Source of the DNA: Timema cristinae
Lineage: Eukaryota > Arthropoda > Insecta > Phasmatodea > Timematidae
Assembly: GCA_039000515.1 (NCBI GenBank)
Contig: JBCFYV010000100.1
Location: forward strand, 36,742,884-36,806,883
DNA length: 64,000 nucleotides
Reading direction: 5' to 3'
The notes beneath the pieces are model-generated. The model saw only the letters and a program-made list of their open reading frames with translations. It did no database searches and had not been told where the DNA came from. Made by a program: the position numbers and the translations under genes. Shown piece by piece: positions 55,319 to 64,000 of this stretch. How positions within the stretch are numbered: position 1 is the first letter of the stretch; every line of letters starts with the position of its first letter.

Positions 55319-55959
55319 TAGACTAATATTAAATAAAATATTGTTTTATATTGTAATGGAGAGGCATGTCTAATGCCAAAAAAAGATAGAAATAAAGAAC
55401 ATACAACTACGCTATCCTCACTACATACGCTGTACCACCCTATCTTACTGCGCAGTAGAGTTTCAGATAATTAAGAGATCTAACCGGTTATTTTATAGCT
55501 AATTTTTTCCCTCTATCTCGAGTAATCATATTTTATTTTATTGTCTTTTCTCAGACCACAACGCAAACTTAAAAGATAAACAATGTTAGGTGAGACGTGG
55601 TTCGTTAACAATGCCGGAGAGAGCGACATTTTTCAAGATCTACACTTTGTGTTTGAACACGTGGACACGTTGGAAAAAAAACTGTTTTAATGATATGGAA
55701 ATACAACCCGATGTTTTTGGCTTATTGCGTCGATGCTCTATTACATACATTTTCAAGTAGGCTTACGTCTACTTTCATACTTTATTTATTATTTTTTTAA
55801 GGAAAAGTCTAAGATGGATGTGTGCAATTATCTGCTACACAATAGATATAAAAAAATTCTGTCACAGGAACTCGTGGTCTGGATTATTACGTCACTAAAT
55901 CCTACAAGATTTTTCTCTGATAAACCTGTTTTAATAAATTTACTTCAATTATCTGGTGT
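55319..55959. other. Unassigned stretch
   Basis: The first half of a 127-codon frame starting at 55,733 is not recognisable; only its last third is LINE-derived. Confidence 0.3.
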
Positions 55960-56400
55960 TATAAATATTATTATAGACACAATATTTGGTCCAAAATGGG
56001 ATGAATATGGTATAGATTGGAGGAGACTACATAATGATGAGTTACACAACTCATCACCAGACAATTCTATGGTATTCACATCGCATAAGCTACGATGGGC
56101 AGGACATCCTGTGTGAATGGATGAAACTAAATCCGTGTTCAGAGTATTTACTGGTACACCCAATGGGAAGAGACCAACTAGACGCAGATGAGAAGGTAAC
56201 GTTAGAATGAACCTGAAATAGATAGGGTGCAGTGAGGGGAACTTGATAGATCTAAGGATAGGCATAAGTAATTGTAATGAGATGAACTAGATAGGAATAG
56301 GGTATAATGAGGTGGCCTGGATATAACTAGCTTATGATAGGGATAGGTGGCATACTTCAGTAAGTGCGGCCATGAACGTTTGAGTTATAAATGACATAAA
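55960..56400 (+). pseudogene. LINE reverse transcriptase remnant, extreme C-terminus
   Basis: Recognisable in order: IFGPKWDE, WRRLHNDELH, SHKLRWAGHPV (usual form LRWAGHV), MDETK, GTPNGKRPTRRR (the GRPxGRRxxGRPR block), and LAYDRDRWHTSVSAAMN (the usual LAxDRDxWR end). Stops at 56,114 and later, and a frame change between blocks, show it is dead. It belongs to a different LINE group from the one at 11.2 kb, judging from the HNEELY / LRWAGH / DRDRW ending. No polymerase core is present, so it is strongly 5'-truncated. Confidence 0.85.
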
Positions 56401-57039
56401 TTAAAGTAAGTATAAGTATGATTAAATGAAGTGTCTTAATGAATAAGTTACATGCAATTACAAAAAACCTTTCATATTTCTAGTCTATTTTTTGAATTTT
56501 CAAGTTGACTTGCCAATATTTTTAAGTGACACACAGAAGTAAACAGAACCACTTTATTACATACCTATCCAAACATTTCTACAATTGACAACATTCCGCA
56601 GAAGAATATCTCTGTGTCATCTTGTCTTGACCTTTTTACCCCCAGCGTTCTCAAGATTGAAGAGCTCGTAGAACACTAAATAAGATCCGAGTGAAAGATG
56701 CCATTCCCTGCCCTTTGTGACGGAAAATAAGAAGACAAAGAAAATATACAAAAAGAAAAACGTGAGCTTAGAAAGAACTTGCAAAAAAAAATGTTAAAAA
56801 GACTGATAGCAACTATTATAAGAAAAATAATGTGTTGTGCCTTAACAGACGGAAACTGGTGAGTTCTTTTTATCTAAAAAAAAAAATGAAGTAAAGTTGT
56901 ACATTCAAAATTAAAGGTCTTATTATCTACTTTCTCGTTTGGAGAAAATATTGTATATCATCATGAACATTTTTTACCTCAATATTATGATGGATCCTAA
57001 CGTTCTATGTTTTCTTGAACTCAAACTTTTTTTTGCATT
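56401..57039. other. Unassigned stretch
   Basis: A-rich with a few GC-richer patches (56,640-56,735). No frame or repeat. Confidence 0.25.
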
Positions 57040-57420
57040 ATGTCTATACTTGGGACTAAAATAAAAGTGGTCTGATTCAGTTTGTTCCAAATGTATATTT
57101 ATCTTCTTTTTTTATGGTCATATCTTGAGGATAAATCGTGATTTTAACTCCAAATCTAAAGTTAATGCTAGTTTACTAATGACAGATCTATGAAAATTCA
57201 AATTTTTTTGAAAATGGTTTTAAGCGTTATTGTTTAAACTGTATGTCTGGGGAGTTAATTACATACCAATTAAAAGTGTGTTTTTTTCATGGATCCATTT
57301 AAGGATACTTTACTGTGGATGGATTTTTGAAAAATGTTTATGTTTGGATAGTTTTTTTCGGGAACGCTTTTTTTAAATGATAAATAAGAGAGTATGTATA
57401 TATTTTTAGAGATAAACTGG
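57040..57420 (+). repeat. R1-related repeat, diverged
   Basis: TTAACTCCAAATCTAAAGTT, AATGCTAGTTTACTAATGAC, GAAAATGGTTTTAAGCG and GATACTTTACTGTGG follow the R1 order; the TGTCTG head is not visible. Confidence 0.45.
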
Positions 57421-57698
57421 TTTAATTGAAGTTTAGTGATATAATTTGTTTTTTAATATTGTTACAAACTGTAATGGACGATACGATGAAATATGTACGA
57501 ATGTGTGGTACTATTTATTAGGCCTGTGCAGGAATGACATTTTGACTTTGGGAAATTTCGGGTAGAAAATATCAATTTCCTTCGGGAACGGGATAGAAAA
57601 CGGGGGAAAACATTAAATTTATTTTCAACTTTAGGCTATATTTATTTTTCAGATTTATAATTTTAGTATAAACTTGCTTTTTCAATAATTTCAATTTA

Positions 57699-57976
57699 TT
57701 ATTATTATTAGCACCGCGTCTTACTACCCGTTCGGGTTATACGCACTTACGCTAATGTGTAATGGTAGGGTGATTGTGAGATGAAATAAAGGACCTACAG
57801 TTTAACGTGGAATCCGAACCACGGTGGCGGCCTGGCATTCCCCACATTCACAAGATGTCTTGTCAGAGGTGAAGGAAGGGTTTGGTAATCAGATAAATCT
57901 GTGCCGGGACCGAGGATTGAACCCCGGCTGCCAGCACAGAAGTCTGACACCTCCCCCCTAGACCACCAGGTCACCC
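57699..57976 (-). mobile_element. SINE-B, full length
   Basis: (ATT)n, intact shared tail, body, B-box complement GGATTGAACCCC, head ending CACCAGGTCACCC. TSD AATTTCAATTTA at 57,687-57,698 and 57,977-57,988. Short subfamily; among the least diverged copies. Confidence 0.95.
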
Positions 57977-57988
57977 AATTTCAATTTA

Positions 57989-58914
57989 AAAACAAAAATA
58001 ATGTGAAGATAAAATTAGAAGCTTGGGCTATCTTATCTCAACCAGGGTCAGGAAACCTAGGTCTAATGCAACTATTTTAATTTTGTGTATTTTTAATAAA
58101 GCATTTTTGGTATGAATATAAATAAACTCTAAACATAGATTTAATGATTGACTAAAAACGTTCTTAGAACTTCATGACGTAATTTTTAATAAATAATTAC
58201 ACAGTAAAACATCGATATCTAAAAGCTGAATAGTTAAAAATGAGCCACAATTTCGTCTATAAGAATACCAAAAACATTTCTCAACTGTGCCAGTGTGTCT
58301 GGTAACCTCTTACGTTTAAGTTACTAAACCTCTAATAAAAACAGTTTTGGACTTTTAAATACTAGTTTACCTAATTATTATCTAAGATACAAAATCAAAT
58401 GGATGCCGTTCCAAATAACAACATTAACGTAATATATGTCTTGAATCAAAATAAATGTGGTGAAGGTCTATTTCATCCGTGGTTTAATATTTAGAAGCCA
58501 CTTTTATAATCATTCTACGTCAAACATACGTTTTTCTTCCCTAAATCTATTAGAGCATAAAAGTTAACTTTGAGTAGCCTAGTGTGATTTTTATTTAATG
58601 ATGCACAAAAGTGTTGACTACTATATCATAGAATTTTTATATATATATATATATATATATGGGTAAAATAAATATGTTCTATATATTAACTTATTAAACT
58701 TTTAGAGAATATTTTGAAATTCTAAACGTAGTTGTTTCTTCATAAATCTCAATACCCTCTTAAGGATTTTTAAATTATAACCTAAAATTAAACATAAAAT
58801 ATATTTAAATCTTCGCGTTTTTTAATTTTCATTCAATAAAAATAGCCTGTTAGTCTTTAACAATACTTTGTAAGAGGGGAGAAGGGGAATATTGGTTATT
58901 GATATACGTTCAAC
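57989..58914. other. AT-rich stretch with (TA)n
   Basis: A (TA)n run at 58,637-58,660. No gene or repeat family otherwise. Confidence 0.3.
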
Positions 58915-59430
58915 ACCAAGGTTAATACAAACTTATTCTAAGCTATAGAGATTGGGAAAGTAACTTAGAGGAAATGCACCCGAAATTTCGGCGAATGGGT
59001 TGATAAACAGTGACCCGCCTCGGTGGCGTAGTTGGCTAACGCGCTAGTCGTGTTGAGCCCGAATGCGAGGACGCGGAGATCGAGGTTCGACTCTCGGTCG
59101 GGTTAACTGGGGGTTGTTTTTACTCAATGGTTTTCAACTCTCCCTCCACGCAAAAATGGGTTCACTTCCTTTAATTCAACCTTCCCAATTCCTAATCCAT
59201 TAGCGTAATTAGTACTTAAGCGTATAACCCGAACGGGTAGTAAGACGCGGTGCTAAAAAAAACAGTGATAAACCACAGATAGAAAATCAACTTCCATCGT
59301 ACTAGCTACAGATAGAAATACAACTTCCATCGTACTAGCTGATATTTGAACACATCCTATATGTCTTTCATTACCAGTAATCTAGTTCATTACGAGCCTG
59401 ACGCCGTAGCCCATACGACCAATTGAGGAA
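58915..59430 (-). mobile_element. SINE-C split by SINE-A
   Basis: The left part (AACTTAGAGGAAATGCACCCG, GGCGAATGGG) and right part (GATATTTGAACACATCC, CATTACCAGTAATC, GACGCCGTAGCCCATACGACC) make one reverse SINE-C. The right part also contains a 33-bp direct duplication (ACAGATAGAAA... CCATCGTACTAGCT) at about 59,275-59,342. Confidence 0.7.
59014..59259 (+). mobile_element. SINE-A inside SINE-C
   Basis: CCCGCCTCGGTGGCGTAGTT head, B box GGTTCGACTCT, full body and tail. TSD AAACAGTGA at 59,005-59,013 and 59,260-59,268. The A-run replaces (TAA)n. Confidence 0.95.
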
Positions 59431-59857
59431 TCGTGAAACAAACCGGACAGATATAAGGTTCACATAATTATACAAACTCAAAATCAAAATAAAACCATGT
59501 TAATTAACATAATACATTATAATAAATATAAGTAATCCAGACTGATCTACGCTGTTTTAAAATAATCCTCAACATGAGATATGGGATTAATTAAATTCTT
59601 TCAAATAAACATGAATGAACTGGATAAGTTATTTCAATTAGTCTGCCCCTAAAGGAAACTCTACTGGAATTTAATTTTTTTAATTAAAAGTGATTATGGC
59701 CTTAAATTTTAAACTGATAATTTCGAAAATGTTTGTGTCTCTATTGGTTAAGAAAAATGTCCAAAGTTAAAAATGTTTATAGTCTTAAATAAAGCTATAC
59801 TTCTTGTACTTAATGAATTTGCCTATCTGTGACGTCACGGCTAGTCAAGCTAGGATT
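59431..59857. other. Unassigned stretch
   Basis: AT-rich. GTGACGTCACGG at 59,829-59,840 contains a second perfect TGACGTCA. CCCCTAAAGGA near 59,647 recurs at 43,265, so R3 homology may start earlier than called. Confidence 0.3.
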
Positions 59858-60646
59858 TCCCATGTTAATGTATTTACGTTCTATTTAGCGAGTTTTAAAG
59901 ATATAAAGTTGAAACATAAACCATATATACTTAAATAATTCAAAAATAGTCCTACAGTGTCACAAAATTATTATCTTTATCTTTAAGTAGTTTTCTTTTA
60001 CCCGCCTCGGTGGCGTAGTTGGCTAACGCGCTTGTCGTGTTGAGCTCGACTGCTGAGGACGGGGAGATCGAGGTTCGAATCTCAGTCGGATGAACTGGGG
60101 GTGGTTTTTCCTAAATGGTTTTCCACTCTCCCTCCACGCAAATGCGGGTTCACTTCCTCTAATTCAACCTTCCCAAATTCCTAATCCATTAGCGTAATTA
60201 GTACTTAAAGCGTATAACCCGAACGGTTAGTAAGACGCGGTGCTAAAAAAAGTTTTCTTTTGTAAATATATTTTTTAAATCCTCTACAACTCATGCTATT
60301 TGTCTTGGTCAAGAAATTGGCCTGTTAGAATCTTCCTGCCAAGATGTAGAGTAAAAAAGTCCATGGTAGCATTTGTTTGTCTAGAATGAAAAAGATAAAA
60401 TTAAAAAGTAATTCAATGTTTTCAAGGTACAAATATAAAGTCACTGTGTAAACTCGTTATAGAAAGAGGGAAAGGGTTATCAGCACATGCCTTCTCAGGG
60501 TGAACTTATTATTTTCTGCCCTCTCTTTATATTGTGTACACTAGCATCTAAGTGTGATAGTACTCATACTGCTTAGGTACGTCAAGCTAAGATGCAACCC
60601 GCTTCTCAAAATAGCTTCAAAATCTCCAAGTAGGCAACGTCGCTAA
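59858..60646 (+). repeat. Repeat R3, copy 2
   Basis: Same landmarks as 43,316-43,850, with the SINE-A at 60,000-60,250 inserted inside AGTTTTCTTTT. After the SINE: ATCCTCTACAACTC, GAGGGAAAGGGTTAT, CCTCTCTTTATA, CTTAGGTACGTCAAGCTAAG, CAACGTCGCTAA. Confidence 0.7.
60000..60250 (+). mobile_element. SINE-A, full length (reference copy)
   Basis: Perfect A box TGGCGTAGTTGG (60,011-60,022) and B box GGTTCGAATCT (60,072-60,082), 10 of 11 to consensus. The 49-bp gap shows a long-variable-arm, Leu/Ser-like tRNA origin. The body is CT-rich (CCACTCTCCCTCCACGC), then AATTCAACCTTCCC, TCCATTAGCGTAATTAGTAC, the shared tail and A-run. Perfect TSD AGTTTTCTTTT at 59,989-59,999 and 60,251-60,261. The matching empty site is in R3 copy 1. 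Likely polymerase III transcribed and LINE-mobilised when active. Confidence 0.97.
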
Positions 60647-60760
60647 GAGCCCATCTCACAGTCTATCAACCAAGAAATTAGATACAAGATAACATTTGAA
60701 GTAGAATTCGTATCCAAGTGCGGTTTTTCACTTGACAACAGCTTGATGTGAATCAGTGAA

Positions 60761-60791
<31 letters not shown>

Positions 60792-60997
60792 AAGCACCGC
60801 GTCTTACTACCCGTTCGGGTTGTACGCACTTACGCTAATGTGTAATGGTAGGGTGATTGGGGGATGAAATGGAGGACCTACAGCTTAACGTGGAATCCGA
60901 ACCACGGTGGAGGCCTGTCATTCCCCACATTCACAAGATGTCTTGTCAGAGGTGAAGGAAGGGTTTGGCAATCAGTTAAATCTGTGCCGGGACAGAG
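60761..60997 (-). mobile_element. SINE-B, headless
   Basis: Reverse copy ending, at its 5' side, at CTGTCCCGGCAC, the 3' edge of the tRNA-like head. Perfect TSD GAATCAGTGAA at 60,750-60,760 and 60,998-61,008 shows it was inserted in this truncated state. Confidence 0.95.
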
Positions 60998-61110
60998 GAA
61001 TCAGTGAAATAGTTTTTTTCTCATTTTAAAATAATTAATTTTCAATTTTATAGATATAACCGCGCTACACTAAGACGTCTGGTCCGAAATGTACTACCTA
61101 ACCTTTTATT

Positions 61111-61321
61111 TTAGCACCATGTCTTACTACCCATTCGGGTTATTCGTGATCTGGAAGGTTTAATTTAAAAGAATTATACCCGCATTTGCTTGATGAGAGA
61201 GTAGAAAAAACCATATAATAAAAAAACAACTGATTGTGATTCAAACTCCAATCACGCCACCATCGGCAATCCAGATTATTGCGAGAGTGATGCCTTAGAC
61301 CATTCGACCACCAAATCGGGT
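61111..61321 (-). mobile_element. SINE-C copy
   Basis: Shared tail CACCATGTCTTACTACCC, a shortened body, GATTCAAACTCCAATC at the B-box position and head CCTTAGACCATTCGACC. Confidence 0.8.
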
Positions 61322-61761
61322 GTTATCCTGCTGGTGAGATGACCTATTAAGCTTAGAGTACGTTTATTATAGTTTTTTTTAAATATTATCAAAATAAATT
61401 GTAACTAAATAAACATGGTTTCATATTATTTTCAAATATTTACTAAGGATGTTTCTTTGCTCCTACATCATACGTCTTTCTAAGAAAACAAACGGTAGAA
61501 AGTAGAAATAGATCAAATAAACTTAAAGCAGAAGCATTTCTCTTGTTGTGTAAAGGAGTTTTAAAAAATGTTTCGTATGTAAAGTATTTCCCAGACTTTC
61601 AAACAAATACATGTAAAACGAACTTGTCGGAGTGAAGATTTGAGGTAGTTCAGAGCTTATTATGATTCTAAACTATCAACTCATTCTAGCATTAAGAGAA
61701 AAGAGAATGTACATGAGACTTTACACAAACGATTTCTGACAAACTTACAAAAAATACACAC
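61322..61761. other. Unassigned AT-rich stretch
   Basis: Nothing recognised. Confidence 0.25.
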
Positions 61762-61993
61762 ACCCGCCTCAGCGGCGTAGTTAGCTAACGTGCTAATTTC
61801 GTGTTAAGCTAGACTGCCGAGGACGGGGTGATTGAGGTTCGAATCTCAATCGGGTGAAATGGGGTTGGTTTTTTCAAAATAGCTTTCCACTCTCCCTCCA
61901 CGCAAATGCGGGCTCACCTCCTCTATATTCAACCTTCCCAATTCCTAAACCATAAGTGTAATTAGTACCCGAATGGGTAGTAAGACGCAATTC

Positions 61994-62028
<35 letters not shown>

Positions 62029-62030
62029 TA
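61762..62030 (+). mobile_element. SINE-A copy, diverged
   Basis: CCCGCCTCAGCGGCGTAGTT head, B box GGTTCGAATCT, body, tail with a deletion (TTAGTACCCGAATGGG lacks CTTAAGCGTATAA) and (ATT)n. The most eroded SINE-A here. Confidence 0.88.
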
Positions 62031-62150
62031 TAAAAACACATTTATACTCACTAACATATCAAAAGTAAATCTTTTAAGTGGGTTGCGTAGACTCTCTAAG
62101 CTATGAATCTAATAAAGAGTACTTTTTTTTTATCTTGTACATATCTTTTT

Positions 62151-62396
62151 TTAACACCCTGTATTACTACCTGTTTAGGTTACACGCATATTACCTAATT
62201 AATCTAATGAATAAGGGATGAGGAAGGTTCAATTTAGAGAAAATGTGTCTGCATTTACGTGGAGGGATAGTGGAAACCCATTTTTAGAAAATCTATTCTC
62301 AGTACACCCGACCGGGATTTTAACCCCGATTTCCATGTTATTGGCAGTCTAGTTTAACACGAGAGTGGAGCCTTAGACCATGTGGTCACCAAAGCA
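62151..62396 (-). mobile_element. SINE-C, nearly full length
   Basis: Tail ACACCCTGTATTACTACCTG, body, GACCGGGATTTTAACCCCGA at the B box, head CCTTAGACCATGTGGTCACC. Confidence 0.82.
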
Positions 62397-63363
62397 AGTA
62401 ATTTTTTTTTAGAAATTAATATTTTTAAAAGTGTAGCTCTAGATAATTTTTGAGTCTTATAAACCGTCATTTTGCACAACACAAAACCGGGCTTACCCAT
62501 GCAATGTAATATATGTATATATATATTATATATAGTATTGAAAATAATCTAAAACTCCTACCGTAGCCAACACAGTCATAAAAAAATCCTTTAAAAAAAT
62601 CATCTTTGCCCGCACTAGATTGGTTGGAAATCAAACCTAAATTATTTATGAAATCGAGATAAACGGTAGGTTTAAGGTTACGCAGAATAAAGTTTCATAC
62701 AAATGACTCTTAATATTTTATATTTATTTATTTGAAAAAGTTTTTTTAAAATTCAAAGTCTTTTAGTTAAGAAAACAATTTAAGCCCCTTATTTTTCTTA
62801 GTACAATAAGTTCCAGTTCCAGAAATGGGCAAGAGCTAATGCAATTTTTGCCCAGTTCGTGAAATGGGCAATAGAATAGACTAATCACTATGAAGGTTTC
62901 AGTGGCACTATTCAATGGATGGGACTATACCGTAAATAATTTCAGTCTTACACACTCAAAAGTCAAGAGTGAACCCTCCAGAAAGTCTACATCTCATCTT
63001 TCTGAAACAATTTAAGTCGCTGGAGATAAAAGAGCAATATTGTGTACGCTCTGCCGCATCTCGAAATGAGAAACTAGATATCCTGGCAAAGACATAAGTC
63101 GCCTCTTTCTCTTCTTATCCCCTCCTAAACTCTGCTACTTGAATACACTTTAAAAGTCTCAAAAGACATCAATGAATATCTTATGAATGCTTTTCGTCTT
63201 AAAACAATGCTCTCGGGCACTCTAAAACGATCTTTACTTGATTGTTTTGCAGTCGTGTGAATTGAAGTTTTTTTTTTTTTTTTTTTTTTCATATTCTGAG
63301 TCTTAACAAACACGAATTGTCATTTTTATTAGTTGTAATACATTTGGTTTAATACTAATATTA
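62397..63363. other. Unassigned stretch
   Basis: (TA)n near 62,512-62,533 and a 23-nt poly-T at 63,267-63,289. CCCAGTTCGTGAAATGGGCA and TTCCAGAAATGGGCAAGAG (62,818-62,870) form a short internal repeat. No gene. Confidence 0.3.
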
Positions 63364-63615
63364 TCCGCTGCAGTGATCGAACGATCTAAAGCATCAATCT
63401 CGTGTTAGATTGACCTGTTGATGACTGGGAGACCGGTGTTCGAATCCTGGTCGGGTGTGCTGACGGGTGATTTTTCGTAAATTGTTTCCCATTCATTTTC
63501 CATACAAATGCTGCTAGATCACCTCTAAAATGTTTCATTCCTCATTCCTACCACATTAGAGTAATGATCATATATGTGTAAAATCTGAACAGGTAGTAAG
63601 ACGCGGTGATGAAAA
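63364..63615 (+). mobile_element. SINE-C, nearly full length
   Basis: CCGCTGCAGTGATCGAACG head, B box GTTCGAATCCTGGTCGGG, body, tail AATCTGAACAGGTAG then TAAGACGCGGTGATG. Confidence 0.82.
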
Positions 63616-63750
63616 AATATGTTTGAATACCTAGTTTATATTTTACTCTCTTAACGCAACGATAAAGGTGTACGCTTTCTAAACTATCTTTCTCATCCTT
63701 ATCTCTTAGACTAAGCCGTTACAGTCCAATTTTCATGGGAAGGGTTATTA

Positions 63751-63796
63751 TTATTACTATCACCGCGTCTTACTACCCGTTCGGTTATACGCAGGA
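63751..63796 (-). mobile_element. Tail-only SINE micro-insertion
   Basis: TTATTACTATCACCGCGTCT then TACTACCCG and TTCGGTTATACGC: only the last ~35 nt of the shared tail plus a short T/A tract. TSD AAGGGTTATTA at 63,740-63,750 and 63,797-63,807. Second example after 34,554-34,603. Confidence 0.88.
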
Positions 63797-63837
63797 AAGG
63801 GTTATTAGTTAGATAAGTTACTAAATCGACTTTCATG

Positions 63838-63985
63838 TATCCATACGTCAAATCGAGTGATTTGTAGCTGTAAATTTTGATAGAGTTTATCAATACATAT
63901 AAAATAATATCAAGCGTATAATAAAATATTATAAATTTTGGCCGAAAAAATGTATTTCTATTTACTAAAAAGGTGCTCTAAATTT
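63838..63985 (+). repeat. Repeat R2, copy 5
   Basis: GTATCCATACGTCAAATCGAG, TTTTGATAGAGTTTATCAATAC then ATATAAAATAAT, and TTTTGGCCGAAAAAATGTAT. The copy may continue past the window end. Confidence 0.6.
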
Positions 63986-64000
63986 CCATTTGTAATAAAG

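Overview
The window is gene-poor, AT-rich animal DNA dominated by transposable elements and tandem repeats. No complete protein gene, rRNA or genuine tRNA gene is visible. Several features suggest an arthropod, without proving it: degenerate TTAGG-type tracts near 12.96 and 20.71 kb, an insect-style initiator (TCAGTC) at 519, a pogo/Tigger transposase with a C-terminal PHD-like finger, and LINE endonuclease-reverse transcriptase remnants of the type common in arthropod genomes. Nothing here identifies a species. SINE family names A to D and repeat names R1 to R3 are mine.

The main component is a set of about 55 tRNA-derived SINEs, roughly one per 1.2 kb. SINE-A (8 copies, young) and SINE-C (about 30 copies, old and eroded) have a long-variable-arm tRNA-like head. 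SINE-B (12 copies plus a fragment) has a short tRNA-like head and a different body. All three end in the same block of about 35 nt (AACCCGAACGGGTAG followed by AAGACGCGGTGCTAA) and usually a (TAA)n tail. Many copies have perfect 8-13 bp target-site duplications (TSDs). Two insertions, at 34,554-34,603 and 63,751-63,796, consist of little more than this shared tail yet have 11-bp TSDs, so the tail looks like the signal read by the retrotransposition machinery. SINE-D (2 copies) has another head and body.

Layout. 0.4-0.62 kb: candidate promoter and first coding exon (heat-shock-element-like site, initiator, ATGGG followed by a GTAAGT donor). 0.64-1.6, 40.9-42.3, 48.0-48.6 and 57.0-57.4 kb: repeat R1. 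4.4-5.1 kb: a (TATG)n-rich microsatellite inside a possible hAT remnant. 8.53-9.32 kb: a Harbinger-type MITE with TTA TSD. 11.2-11.95 and 55.96-56.4 kb: LINE reverse-transcriptase remnants. 21.1-22.4 kb: a 45-bp minisatellite of 29 copies. 25.9-29.3 kb: a 44-bp satellite split by a 1.85-kb LTR-like insertion with a 4-bp TSD. 31.05-34.41 kb: a dead pogo-like transposon carrying two SINE-B insertions. 44.61-45.63 kb: a hAT-type MITE carrying a SINE-A. R2 (five copies) and R3 (two copies) are further dispersed repeats I could not classify.

Insertions are layered, so relative ages can be read: SINE-A and SINE-B lie inside SINE-C, hAT, pogo, R1 and R3 copies, and I saw no SINE-C inside a SINE-A or SINE-B. 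The two R3 copies supply each other's empty sites. The short open reading frames in the window are almost all shadows of repeats.
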